Below, piece by piece: positions 35,655 through 43,741 of a stretch of 58,015 nt of DNA. Source of the DNA: Steroidobacteraceae bacterium (GTDB lineage: Bacteria; Pseudomonadota; Gammaproteobacteria; Steroidobacterales; Steroidobacteraceae). The stretch is taken from the NCBI GenBank assembly GCA_025458905.1, contig JALORN010000008.1:1-58015 (forward strand), given 5' to 3'. Both the position numbers and the translations under genes were made by a program. How positions within the stretch are numbered: the first letter of the stretch is position 1; the number at the start of each line of letters is the position of its first letter. The notes below the pieces were generated by a model. It worked only from the letters and a program-made list of their open reading frames with translations, was not told the origin of the DNA and made no database searches.

Positions 35655-36603
35655 CGGGGGACATCTCCTTCAGGATACGGAACACCGCCGCCGTGTCCTG
35701 CGCGCCGAGGCCGGCACGGATCGCCGCGTCGTACAGCGGCAGGGTCGCGTCGAACAGCGGCGTCGCGGCGTCGTGCGCGCGGGCGAAGGCCTCGATCAGC
35801 GCGAGGTCCTTCTGCCAGACATCGAGCTTCATGGTCGCGGGCAGGTACTCGCCGCGCACCATCAGCGGGCCGCGCAGCGCCAGGATGCGCGAGGCGCCGG
35901 CGCCGCCACCGAGCAGGTCCAGCGCCTGTGCAGGGTCGAGGCCGGCGCGGGCGGCGAGGCCGAGTGCCTCGGCGGTGGCGACGTTGTGCACGGCGACCAG
36001 CAGGTTGGCGACCAGCTTGAGGCGCATGCCGTGGCCGAAGGCGCCGACGTGGTGGCGTGCCCGCGCGAAGCCGTCGATCACCGGCACGCAGCGCTGCCAG
36101 GCCGCGACGTCGCCGCTGCCGTAGACGGCCAGGTCGCGCCGCTCGGCCTGCGCGCCGGTGCCGCTGATCGGGGCGTCGAGCATCGCGATGCCGATGAGGG
36201 CGACGCGGTCGCGCGCCTGCAGCTTCGCCGGGATCGAAAGCGTGCTCAGCTCCACCCAGTCGAGCCGGGCCGAGCCCGTGGCCGGAGAGCCGGTCGCCGC
36301 GCGGCGTTCGCAGGCGTCGACCAGTGCGGCCGTGGTGGCGGCGAGCGCTGCGTCCGAAGGCAGGCTGCTGAGCAGGACGTCGGTGCGCGCGGCGAGTTCC
36401 GCGGTGGAGCCGCAGGCCACCACCCCCACGTCGGCCAGCGCCGCGCCGCGCGCGCCGTCCGGATCGAACCCGGCGACGGCGAATCCCGCGGCGGCGAGGT
36501 TGCGCGCGATCGCGCCGCCCATGATGCCGAGGCCGGCCACACCGACGCGGGGCCGGGGCAGGCCCGGCCCCGCAGGGGCCGGCACGGTGCCCGTCGCGCT
36601 CAT
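35641..36603 (-). CDS. Beta-hydroxyacid dehydrogenase (3-hydroxyisobutyrate dehydrogenase family)
   Basis: A 320-residue NAD(P)-dependent oxidoreductase. The cofactor motif is GLGIMGGAIARNL (24-36), the substrate loop is DAPISGTG, and the catalytic lysine and asparagine are in GHGMRLKLVANLL. It would oxidise a beta-hydroxyacid or reduce a semialdehyde. A second, distinct member of the family is encoded at 39136-40017 in the same operon. It begins 19 nt after the racemase-fold gene and overlaps the exported protein gene downstream. Confidence 0.88.
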   Translation of the reverse strand: MSATGTVPAPAGPGLPRPRVGVAGLGIMGGAIARNLAAAGFAVAGFDPDGARGAALADVGVVACGSTAELAARTDVLLSSLPSDAALAATTAALVDACERRAATGSPATGSARLDWVELSTLSIPAKLQARDRVALIGIAMLDAPISGTGAQAERRDLAVYGSGDVAAWQRCVPVIDGFARARHHVGAFGHGMRLKLVANLLVAVHNVATAEALGLAARAGLDPAQALDLLGGGAGASRILALRGPLMVRGEYLPATMKLDVWQKDLALIEAFARAHDAATPLFDATLPLYDAAIRAGLGAQDTAAVFRILKEMSPDAAT

Positions 36604-36622
36604 CGCGCCGGCACCGCGGCGT

Positions 36623-37333
36623 TCAAGTCTGCACCGGGTCGACGACGAAGCGTGCGCGCAGCTGGTCGACAGCGCAGTCCGGCGTGGTCAGCACCCGCGA
36701 TTGCAGCGCCGGGTCCATCGCGGTGCGTGCCCGCGCCATCGAGAACTGGCCGAGCACGATCACGTCCGCGTCGCCGAGCGCGGCCGCGGCCGCGGCGATC
36801 GCGCCGTCGTGGTCCGCGCCACGGCCGGCCTGCAGCGCCGCGAGCGCACCCGGCACGTGCACGCCGCGCACGTCGCAGGTGATCCCGCGCCGCGCCGCGA
36901 GGTCGCGCAGCTCGTCCGACAGGGCATCGAGCGACGGGCGGAACGTGACCAGCACGCCGACCCGCCGGCCTCGTGCGAGTGCCTTCTCGAACGCCCCGTC
37001 GTTCGGCTTGAGTACCGGGATCGGCTGCTCGCTCTGCACTGCCTCGATTGCCTGCCCGAAGGCCGAGCAGGTGAAGAGGATCGCGTCGGTGCGTCGTCCG
37101 CCGACCCGGGTCGCGGCCGCATAGCGCCCGAGGGCGAGGAAGCGTTCGATGACAGGGGTCGTCAGCCGGCCGTCCGCCTCCACCGCCGCCGACAGGGAAT
37201 CGTCCATGACGTTGAAGGTCTCGGCCTCGGGCCACAGGCGCTCGAATGCGCCGAGGATCGGGTCGACGGAGTTGCGCAGTGCATGGATCAAGGCGATGCG
37301 CCGCTTCGGCGGCGGGGTCGTCAGGGCGTCCAT
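36623..37333 (-). CDS. Asp/Glu/hydantoin racemase superfamily protein
   Basis: A 236-residue protein of the racemase fold with both expected cysteines, one in LFTCSAFG and one in TTPDCAVD. These act as acid/base pair or nucleophile in aspartate racemase, hydantoin racemase, maleate isomerase and arylmalonate decarboxylase. The exact reaction is not deducible. It is spaced 6 nt from the CocE hydrolase and 19 nt from the dehydrogenase, so it is a core member of the catabolic operon. Confidence 0.86.
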   Translation of the reverse strand: MDALTTPPPKRRIALIHALRNSVDPILGAFERLWPEAETFNVMDDSLSAAVEADGRLTTPVIERFLALGRYAAATRVGGRRTDAILFTCSAFGQAIEAVQSEQPIPVLKPNDGAFEKALARGRRVGVLVTFRPSLDALSDELRDLAARRGITCDVRGVHVPGALAALQAGRGADHDGAIAAAAAALGDADVIVLGQFSMARARTAMDPALQSRVLTTPDCAVDQLRARFVVDPVQT

Positions 37334-37339
37334 GGCCGG

Positions 37340-39109
37340 CTATTTTGCCGGAATCACCGGCAACAGTAGCCAGCCCGGGTGCCCTGCACCGAAGTGCAGG
37401 GTGGTGCGCCCGCCGAACACGTCCGGCGGCCGGTCGCGCGGATCGTCGTGCAGGAAGGGCCCGCAGCCGCGCAACTCGTTCTTGAAGTTCGACAGCCGCG
37501 CGCCGGTCGCCCGGGCGTACTCGTAGTCGCGGCCGCGCACGCTGAGCCCCAGCCGGTAGCCCGCGGGCACGACCAGGCAGGTCGGCCAGATCTCCACGTC
37601 GAGCTCCACCGGCGTGCCGGGCGACAGCGGTTCCTGGCGCTCATGCGTGTGGTAGGGGCGCCAGGGGCGCGACAGCGTCGGGTCGAGCCGGCGGTGCGAG
37701 GCCCGCAGCCAGCCCTGGCCGATGGGCGTGTGCGGGTCGATCGCGCCCTGGAACGTGACCTCCGAGCCGTCCGGCGCGAATGCGCGCAACACCACGAAGA
37801 GGTCGGCGTCGGTCGTCGAGGAGGAGATCCAGAGCTTCACCGAGGAGGGGCCGGTGATCTCGGTGTCGCGCTCGAGCGGAGCGCTCAGGAAGGTGACGCC
37901 GTCGCCGAGCGCGTCGAAGGTCACGCTGGACGGACCCGCCGGGGCCGCGCCGGCCAGCGAACCATGCTCGCCCGCCGCCGGGGGTTCGAGGTGCAGCGTG
38001 GTCCAGACGGTGCGCGGGATAGGCCAGTCGTCCTCGGTGCGCTCCTCGAAGCGGTCGAGGTGCCGGACCTTCAGGCGCACCCGCGGCTCGTGGTTCCAGC
38101 CGTTGTCCACACCCTTCAGGAAATGGTCGAAGAAGCGCCGCTGGAGCGCGACGCCATAGGCCGTGTAGAACTCCGTCCAGTGCTCGAGGCCGTGTGCCTC
38201 GAGCCACTTCTGCCGCGACGCCGCGCGGTAGAAGCCCTCGAAGTTGCCGCGCAGGTGCAGGCCCTGGCCGCCCCAGTTCGCCGCCGTCAGCAGCGGCACG
38301 TCGACCTTCGACCAGTCGGGAGAGCGCTCGCGGTAGTAGGGGCCGTCGAGCGGCTGGCTGCGGATCTCCTCGCCGAAGTCGCAGCGGTTCCGCGCCAGCG
38401 TCGCCTCGTCGAGCGTCTCGGGGCCACAGACCAGGTCGCCCGTGACTGCGCTGCGCGGGCCGCGCGTGCCGAGGCCGTACTGCACGGTCTTCACCTGCAT
38501 GTCGTACCAGTTCGCCCAGAAGGTGCTGAGGATGCCGCCGTGGTGGGTCATGTCGCGGTACCAGTCCGCCGCGCCCTCCCAGACGCAGATGGCCGCGAGG
38601 TGCCTCGGCTGGCGCGAGGCGACCTGCCATTGGTTGATGCCGAAGTACGAGACGCCGTTCAGGCCGACCTTGCCGTTGCTCCAGGGCTGCGTCGCCGCCC
38701 ACTCGATGCAGAGCTCGAAGTCGCGCGTCTCGCGCGGCGAGAAGTGCTGCACGTACCCCGGCGAGCGCCCGCAGCCGCGCGAATCGACGCGCACGCAGGC
38801 GTAGCCGTGCGGGACCCACTTCTCCGGATCGACCACCTCCCAGTTCTGGTACTTGTTGCTCGAGCCGGCGGTGACGTCGGGATGCTCCCGCGCCATCCGC
38901 TGCCAGGCACTGGGGTAGCCGTCCTGGAACGCGAGTCCCTTCGCATAGGGGCCGTAGGTGAGCAGAGCGGGATGACGGCCGTCGTCGACCGGCCGGAAGA
39001 CGTCGGCGCGCAGCACCACGCCGTCGTCCATCGTGACGGGCACGTCCCAGTCGATGCGCATGCCGTCGCGTATCTCGGTGGCCGGGGGCGGGGTCGCCGT
39101 CGTGCTCAT
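37340..39109 (-). CDS. CocE/NonD family alpha/beta hydrolase
   Basis: A 589-residue hydrolase of the X-Pro dipeptidyl-peptidase S15/CocE group. The nucleophile is Ser154 in GVSYFG, preceded by RVDSRGCGRSPG. The C-terminal jelly-roll (PepX_C) domain includes WPTCLVVPAGYRLGLSVRG. Relatives hydrolyse esters or amides such as cocaine, cephalosporin side chains and amino-acid esters. The start ATG at 39109 has AAGG upstream; an ATG at 39124 is the alternative. It lies between a dehydrogenase and the racemase-fold gene in the catabolic operon. Confidence 0.9.
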   Translation of the reverse strand: MSTTATPPPATEIRDGMRIDWDVPVTMDDGVVLRADVFRPVDDGRHPALLTYGPYAKGLAFQDGYPSAWQRMAREHPDVTAGSSNKYQNWEVVDPEKWVPHGYACVRVDSRGCGRSPGYVQHFSPRETRDFELCIEWAATQPWSNGKVGLNGVSYFGINQWQVASRQPRHLAAICVWEGAADWYRDMTHHGGILSTFWANWYDMQVKTVQYGLGTRGPRSAVTGDLVCGPETLDEATLARNRCDFGEEIRSQPLDGPYYRERSPDWSKVDVPLLTAANWGGQGLHLRGNFEGFYRAASRQKWLEAHGLEHWTEFYTAYGVALQRRFFDHFLKGVDNGWNHEPRVRLKVRHLDRFEERTEDDWPIPRTVWTTLHLEPPAAGEHGSLAGAAPAGPSSVTFDALGDGVTFLSAPLERDTEITGPSSVKLWISSSTTDADLFVVLRAFAPDGSEVTFQGAIDPHTPIGQGWLRASHRRLDPTLSRPWRPYHTHERQEPLSPGTPVELDVEIWPTCLVVPAGYRLGLSVRGRDYEYARATGARLSNFKNELRGCGPFLHDDPRDRPPDVFGGRTTLHFGAGHPGWLLLPVIPAK

Positions 39110-39135
39110 GGGGTCGCCTTGCATGGTGTCGGTGT

Positions 39136-40017
39136 TCAGGCCTGGCGCGTCATCTTCTCCGCGAGGAAGCGCACGATCGCGACCGAGTCCTCCGCGCCGA
39201 GGCCGTTCGCGCTGGCCGCCGCGTAGGTGCCGAGCGCGGCCGCGGTCGCGGGCATCGGCACGCCCGAGGCGCTGCCGGTCTCGAGGATGTAGAGCAGGTC
39301 CTTCTGCATGCTCGCGAGGTCGAATGCCGGCGCCTGCGTGTCGCCGAGGATCGCCGGGCGCTTCAGTCCGAGCACCGCGAGCGCCGCGGAGCTGTCCTGC
39401 AGCGCGTCGAGCATCGCCGTGTACTCGAGTCCGCCGGCGCGCCCGAGGGCGAGCGCCTCGGCGAGTGCCTGCCAGTAGACGCCGAGTGGCAGGTTGACCA
39501 CGAGCTTGAGCAGCGCGCCGTGGCCGACCGGGCCCGCGTGCACGATGCGGCGGCACAGGCGGTCCAGGAAGGGGCGGGCGCGGGCGAGGTCCGCCGGCCG
39601 CGCGCCGACCAGCGCGAGCAGCCTGCCGTCGCGCGCCGGGCCGACGGTGCCGGAAACCGGGGCATCCACCAGCGCCGCGCCGCGACCGCGCAGCGCGGCG
39701 TCGAGCCGTGCGATCGTGGCCGGCCGCAGCGTGCTCATCTCGACGAACAGCCGGCCCTCGAGGGGCGCCGAGAGGAAGCCGTGCCGGCCCTCGTAGACCT
39801 CGGCGGCGGCGTCGTCGTCGCGGATCATCGAGAACACGACGCCGGCGCTGCGCGCGACGTCCGCCGGGGTCGCCGCGAGCGTCGCGCCCGCGGCCACCAC
39901 GGGCGCCGCACGATCGGCGCTGCGGTTCCACACCACCAGGTCCCGGCCGTCGCCGAGCAGCCGCGGCGCCATCGCCGCGCCCATGCGCCCGAGGCCCACG
40001 AAGCCGAGGCAGGTCAT
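39136..40017 (-). CDS. Beta-hydroxyacid dehydrogenase (second copy)
   Basis: A 293-residue member of the 3-hydroxyisobutyrate dehydrogenase family. GLGRMGAAMAPRL is at the N-terminus, then DAPVSGT, and GHGALLKLVVNLPL with the catalytic lysine. It differs widely from the copy at 35641-36603, so the two likely handle different intermediates. The start ATG at 40017 is chosen over upstream codons. It follows the triple-RidA gene by 61 nt. Confidence 0.88.
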   Translation of the reverse strand: MTCLGFVGLGRMGAAMAPRLLGDGRDLVVWNRSADRAAPVVAAGATLAATPADVARSAGVVFSMIRDDDAAAEVYEGRHGFLSAPLEGRLFVEMSTLRPATIARLDAALRGRGAALVDAPVSGTVGPARDGRLLALVGARPADLARARPFLDRLCRRIVHAGPVGHGALLKLVVNLPLGVYWQALAEALALGRAGGLEYTAMLDALQDSSAALAVLGLKRPAILGDTQAPAFDLASMQKDLLYILETGSASGVPMPATAAALGTYAAASANGLGAEDSVAIVRFLAEKMTRQA

Positions 40018-40078
40018 CGCGCCGGCGCCCGACGTGCCTGGGGGCGACGCCCGCTGCACCCGTTGCCGGCCGGTCGCG

Positions 40079-41473
40079 TCACTTCGGCGGCACGTAGGCG
40101 ATGAGGTCGAGCAGGGTGTTGGCGCCGGGCACCACGAAAGGACCCCCGAGGCGGATCGTCGTCGAGGCGGGCTTGTCGTTCGGGAACCAGGACGCCCACT
40201 CGGCGATCGACTCGGCGAACCACTGGAAGTCGCTGTGGAAGCAGACGCGCCGGGTGATGTTCTCGACCGAGGTGCCGGCGGCGGCGCAGATCGCCGCGAT
40301 GTTCTTCATCATGTAGCGCATCTGCGCCTGGCCCGGCGAGTTGTACCACGGGAACTCGGGGTTGCGGACCGACCCCGGCGCGAGCGCGCCACTCGAGTCG
40401 AACGCCATCTGCGTGCTGAAGAACAGGAACTTGCCGGCATGGATCGCCTGTGGCTCGTGGCCGAGGCCCCGGGGCGCATCCGCGGTTTCGATGGTGCGCC
40501 GCGTGGTCTTGGCGCCGTTCGCGAGCAGCGTTAGGGCGACCTCGACGCGGCTGCCCCGCGCGCCCATGCCCATGTACGGGATCACGACCCGCGCCGGTGG
40601 ATCCTTGGGGAACCAGCGCCTCCAGGCGCGGTCCATCGCCGCGAAGTCGCGCGGGTGCCCGATGTAGACCTCGGCCTTGACGGCGTTCCCCAGCGAACTG
40701 CCTGCGGCGTCGGCCACCTTCGAAAGTTTCTCGAGCACGTAGTCGAGCTGCTTCTCGACCGGCGCGCCCCACCAGAAGTACGGGTTCGTCCACGCCTGTC
40801 TCGCGAGTTGCGAGGGCTCGCCGAGGTGGCTCGGTCGCAGCGCGCCGTCGCTCCAGTCGATGGGGCTCTCGGCGGAGAGGAACACCCAGTCGCCGCGCCG
40901 CGTCGCCGCGACGTGCTCGCCGCCGGCGGCCGGCACGCCGGGCGGCGCCCCGACCTCGACGTTCTGCCCGCCGTCGTCGATGCAGATCATGTCGACCTCG
41001 ACCTGCGTGCCGCGGCACAGCAGTTCTCGCACCCCGAGTGCCGAGGAGGCGACCACGCGGTCGCCGAAGAACTCGCGCCGCGCGCGCAGGTAGTTCTCCA
41101 TCTCGACGCCGGTCCAGTGGTCGCCGCGCGCGAAGTCCTCGGGCGTCGGCCGGTCCGACACCATCCATTGCCAGATGCGCACCATGTCCCGCTGCGGGTC
41201 GACGCCGGACCACTTCATCGTATTGAAGAGGTTGCGCAGCACGTACCGGCCCTGCAGCTCCAGCTCCTCGGCGAGGTAAGGGTTCGCAGCGACCGCCGCC
41301 TTGACCTCGGGCGCGAGCCCGGTCTTGAAGTCGCTGGCGATGGTGCCGGCGACGAACAGCCAGCCACCGGCGCGGATCGCCGGGCTGTAGGGCATCAGGG
41401 GCTTCGGGACGCCGGCTTCGAGCCCGGGCCAGATCGCTTCGTAGGCTTCGCCTTTTGCAGTCGGGGGCGCCAT
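40079..41473 (-). CDS. Triple RidA (YjgF/YER057c) fusion protein
   Basis: A 464-residue protein with three RidA-like units in one chain: about 27-166 (VAGTIASDF...QVEVDMICI), 188-318 (VFLSAESPIDW...RVEVALTLL) and 341-462 (FFSTQMAFDS...NTLLDLIAY). Normal RidA proteins are about 130 residues and form trimers with active sites between subunits, so this looks like a covalent pseudo-trimer. The arginine that binds the substrate carboxylate in RidA is kept only in unit 2 (Arg295 in PPARVV); units 1 and 3 have Ser there. RidA deaminates reactive imines/enamines. The gene leads the minus-strand operon, divergent from lysR. Confidence 0.88.
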   Translation of the reverse strand: MAPPTAKGEAYEAIWPGLEAGVPKPLMPYSPAIRAGGWLFVAGTIASDFKTGLAPEVKAAVAANPYLAEELELQGRYVLRNLFNTMKWSGVDPQRDMVRIWQWMVSDRPTPEDFARGDHWTGVEMENYLRARREFFGDRVVASSALGVRELLCRGTQVEVDMICIDDGGQNVEVGAPPGVPAAGGEHVAATRRGDWVFLSAESPIDWSDGALRPSHLGEPSQLARQAWTNPYFWWGAPVEKQLDYVLEKLSKVADAAGSSLGNAVKAEVYIGHPRDFAAMDRAWRRWFPKDPPARVVIPYMGMGARGSRVEVALTLLANGAKTTRRTIETADAPRGLGHEPQAIHAGKFLFFSTQMAFDSSGALAPGSVRNPEFPWYNSPGQAQMRYMMKNIAAICAAAGTSVENITRRVCFHSDFQWFAESIAEWASWFPNDKPASTTIRLGGPFVVPGANTLLDLIAYVPPK

Positions 41474-41574
41474 GTCGGAGGCTCCTTGCGCGGATGTAGG
41501 AGGACGGCCTGGAGGGCGTCCGATCTTAAGGGCCGTGGAACATCGCGCGAAACCCGGTTATTTTTATTCTCGCC

Positions 41575-41589
41575 ATCAGCTTTCCTGAT
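41575..41589. promoter_or_regulatory. LysR-type operator upstream of lysR and the RidA operon
   Basis: ATCAGCTTTCCTGAT is a perfect dyad (ATCAG, 5-nt spacer, CTGAT) with the T-N11-A core of LysR-type sites. It ends 9 nt before the lysR start, overlapping its ribosome binding site, and lies in the only spacer between lysR and the divergent operon. An identical dyad occurs at 42551-42565. Autoregulation plus control of the divergent operon is the natural reading. Confidence 0.72.
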
Positions 41590-41598
41590 GAGGCCCCG

Positions 41599-42516
41599 GT
41601 GAAACTGCAGCAGGTCTCCACCTTCGTCGTCGTCTACCAGGAGCGGTCGTTCACCGCCGCCGCCGAGCGCATCCACGCGACCCAGTCGGGGTTGTCGATG
41701 CAGGTCAAGGAACTCGAGGACTCGCTCGGTTTGCAGCTGTTCGAGCGCTCCACCCGCGGCGTCGAGCCGACCGCGGCGGGGGAGCGTTTCTATGCGCACG
41801 CGCTGCGCGTGCTGCGCGAGATCGACGAGGCGCGCCAGGAGATGCGCGCGATGAAGGGCGAGGAGACCGGCAGCGTGACCGCCGGCCTGATGCCGACCTT
41901 CTCGCGCGCGGCGCTGTCGCCGGCGGTCGCGGAGTTCACCCGTGCCAACCCGTTCGCGCGCCTGAAGGTGCTCGAGGCCTACAGCGCCGTGCTGACCGAC
42001 AGCGTGGCGCGCGAGGAACTCGACTTCGCGATCGTGCCGCCGGTCGCCGCCGACCCGCGCCTGCGCTCGAGCCACGTGGCGCGCGACCGGGAGCTGTTCG
42101 TGACCTCGACGCGCAGCGGGCGCCCGCACCTGGAGCCGGTGTCGATCGCCGCGGCCGGGCCGCTGCGCCTGATCCTGCCGACGCGCGGCAATGCGCGCCG
42201 CGCCCGGCTCGACGACTACCTCAAGTCGGTCGGCGCAGACGTCGTCGCCGTGCTCGAGATGGACGCGATGATGGGGACGCTCGAGCTCATCGCGAGCAGC
42301 GACTGGGTGTCGATCCTGCCGGCGACGCTGTGCTATCCCGACCTCGACGGCGTGCAGCGGCGGATCCACCCGATCGCCGACCCGCCGTTGTTCGTCGACT
42401 ACGTGCTGATCACGCCGGCCTCGCGCACCGTCGGCAGCGCCGCCACGGCGTTCGCCGACGCGCTGGCGCAGCAGATCCGGCTGATCGGCGAGGCCTGGTC
42501 GCGACGGCTCGGGTGA
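41599..42516 (+). CDS. LysR family transcriptional regulator
   Basis: A 305-residue LTTR. The HTH is at about residues 1-60 (FVVVYQERSFTAAAERIHAT, SGLSMQVKELEDSLGLQLF). The C-terminal part is the periplasmic-binding-like effector domain. The start is the GTG at 41599 because ATGAGG lies just upstream. The effector is unknown, probably an intermediate of the flanking catabolic operons. Matching dyads lie in front of its own gene and in front of the next operon. Confidence 0.93.
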   Translation: MKLQQVSTFVVVYQERSFTAAAERIHATQSGLSMQVKELEDSLGLQLFERSTRGVEPTAAGERFYAHALRVLREIDEARQEMRAMKGEETGSVTAGLMPTFSRAALSPAVAEFTRANPFARLKVLEAYSAVLTDSVAREELDFAIVPPVAADPRLRSSHVARDRELFVTSTRSGRPHLEPVSIAAAGPLRLILPTRGNARRARLDDYLKSVGADVVAVLEMDAMMGTLELIASSDWVSILPATLCYPDLDGVQRRIHPIADPPLFVDYVLITPASRTVGSAATAFADALAQQIRLIGEAWSRRLG

Positions 42517-42550
42517 GCACGGAGCCCGGGAGATGAGTGCCGGCGGCACC

Positions 42551-42583
42551 ATCAGCGAATCTGATTCCCCTCATCGCTGATGA
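42551..42583. promoter_or_regulatory. LysR-type operator upstream of the LLM operon
   Basis: ATCAGCGAATCTGAT (42551-42565) repeats the ATCAG-N5-CTGAT dyad seen before lysR. Six bases on, TCATCGCTGATGA (42571-42583) is another dyad, in a place that would suit the activation site of an LTTR. The monooxygenase start codon is 66 nt beyond the second dyad. Confidence 0.7.
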
Positions 42584-42649
42584 TCGTTTCTGTGCGATCG
42601 GGGCGCCTCGCTACGATGCGTGGCAGCCCGGCGTGCCATGGAGAGCGCG

Positions 42650-43741
42650 ATGCAGCTCGGATTCTTCACGATGCCGATCCACCCGCTGGAGAAGGACTGG
42701 CGGCAGACCCTGCGCGAGGACCGCGAGGCGTTCCTGCTCGCCGACGAGCTCGGCTTCACCGAGGGCTATTGCGGCGAGCACGCGACCGACGCGGCCGAGA
42801 ACATCACCTCCTGCGCGATGTTCATCGCCTCGCTCGCCGGTGCCACCAAGCGGATCCGCCTCGGCACCGGCACCGTCAACATGCCGAACACGCACCCGGC
42901 GGCGGTCGCGGCCGAGATCGCGATGCTCGACCACCTGCTCGACGGCCGCTTCAACTTCGGCATCAGCCCTGGCGGGCTGCTGTCCGACGCCGAGGCCTTC
43001 GGCAACCTCGACAAGGATCGCACGGCGATGTTCGTCGAGGCGATCGACATGGTGCTCGCGATCTGGACCGGCTCGCCGCCCTATGACCTCAAGGGCAGGT
43101 TCTGGGAGGTCAGCACGCGCCGCACGCTGGTCGAGGAGATCGGCCAGGGCCTGCTGCCGAAGCCGCTGCAGCGCCCCTACCCGCCGGTGATGGTCACCGC
43201 GGTGGCGCCGTACTCCAAGGGCCTGGTCTCGGCGGCCGCACGTGGCTGGAAGCCGATCTCCGCGAATTTCCTGCTGCCGCAGTGGGTCGCGACGCACTGG
43301 CCGCAGTACGCCGAGGGCTGCCGCAGCGCGGGCCTGCCGGCGAACCCCGCCGACTGGCGGGTCGCCAAGAGCGTGTTCGTCGCCGACGACCTCGCCACCG
43401 CGCGCGATTATGCGACCGGCCCGCAGAGCCCCTACCGGCACTACTATCGCTCGATCGTCACCAAGATGAAGAAGAGCGGCCGCGCCGGCATCTTCAAGCG
43501 CGACCCGAAGGCCGACGACGACTCCGTGACCCTCGACGGCGTGCTCGACGAGCTCGTGATCTGGGGCACGCCCGACAAGGTGGCCGACGAGCTCGCGAGG
43601 TTCCGCGAGCAGGTCGGCCCGTTCGGCACGCTGCTCTACGCGGGCAAGGACTGGGTCGACCCGGCGCTCGCCAGGCGCTCGATGGTGCTGCTCGCCGAGA
43701 AGGTCCGGCCGGCCCTGCAGACCGAGGAGAAGGCCGCATGA
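42650..43741 (+). CDS. LLM class flavin-dependent monooxygenase
   Basis: A 363-residue bacterial-luciferase-like protein. It begins MQLGFFTMPIHP and contains GTGTVNMPNTHPAAVAAEIA and NFGISPGG, as in this class of reduced-FMN monooxygenases (alkanesulfonate, nitrilotriacetate, pyrimidine and limonene enzymes). A separate flavin reductase is needed and none is encoded here. The start ATG at 42650 has GGAGAG upstream. It leads a four-gene operon, and its stop overlaps the amidohydrolase start (ATGA). Confidence 0.9.
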   Translation: MQLGFFTMPIHPLEKDWRQTLREDREAFLLADELGFTEGYCGEHATDAAENITSCAMFIASLAGATKRIRLGTGTVNMPNTHPAAVAAEIAMLDHLLDGRFNFGISPGGLLSDAEAFGNLDKDRTAMFVEAIDMVLAIWTGSPPYDLKGRFWEVSTRRTLVEEIGQGLLPKPLQRPYPPVMVTAVAPYSKGLVSAAARGWKPISANFLLPQWVATHWPQYAEGCRSAGLPANPADWRVAKSVFVADDLATARDYATGPQSPYRHYYRSIVTKMKKSGRAGIFKRDPKADDDSVTLDGVLDELVIWGTPDKVADELARFREQVGPFGTLLYAGKDWVDPALARRSMVLLAEKVRPALQTEEKAA

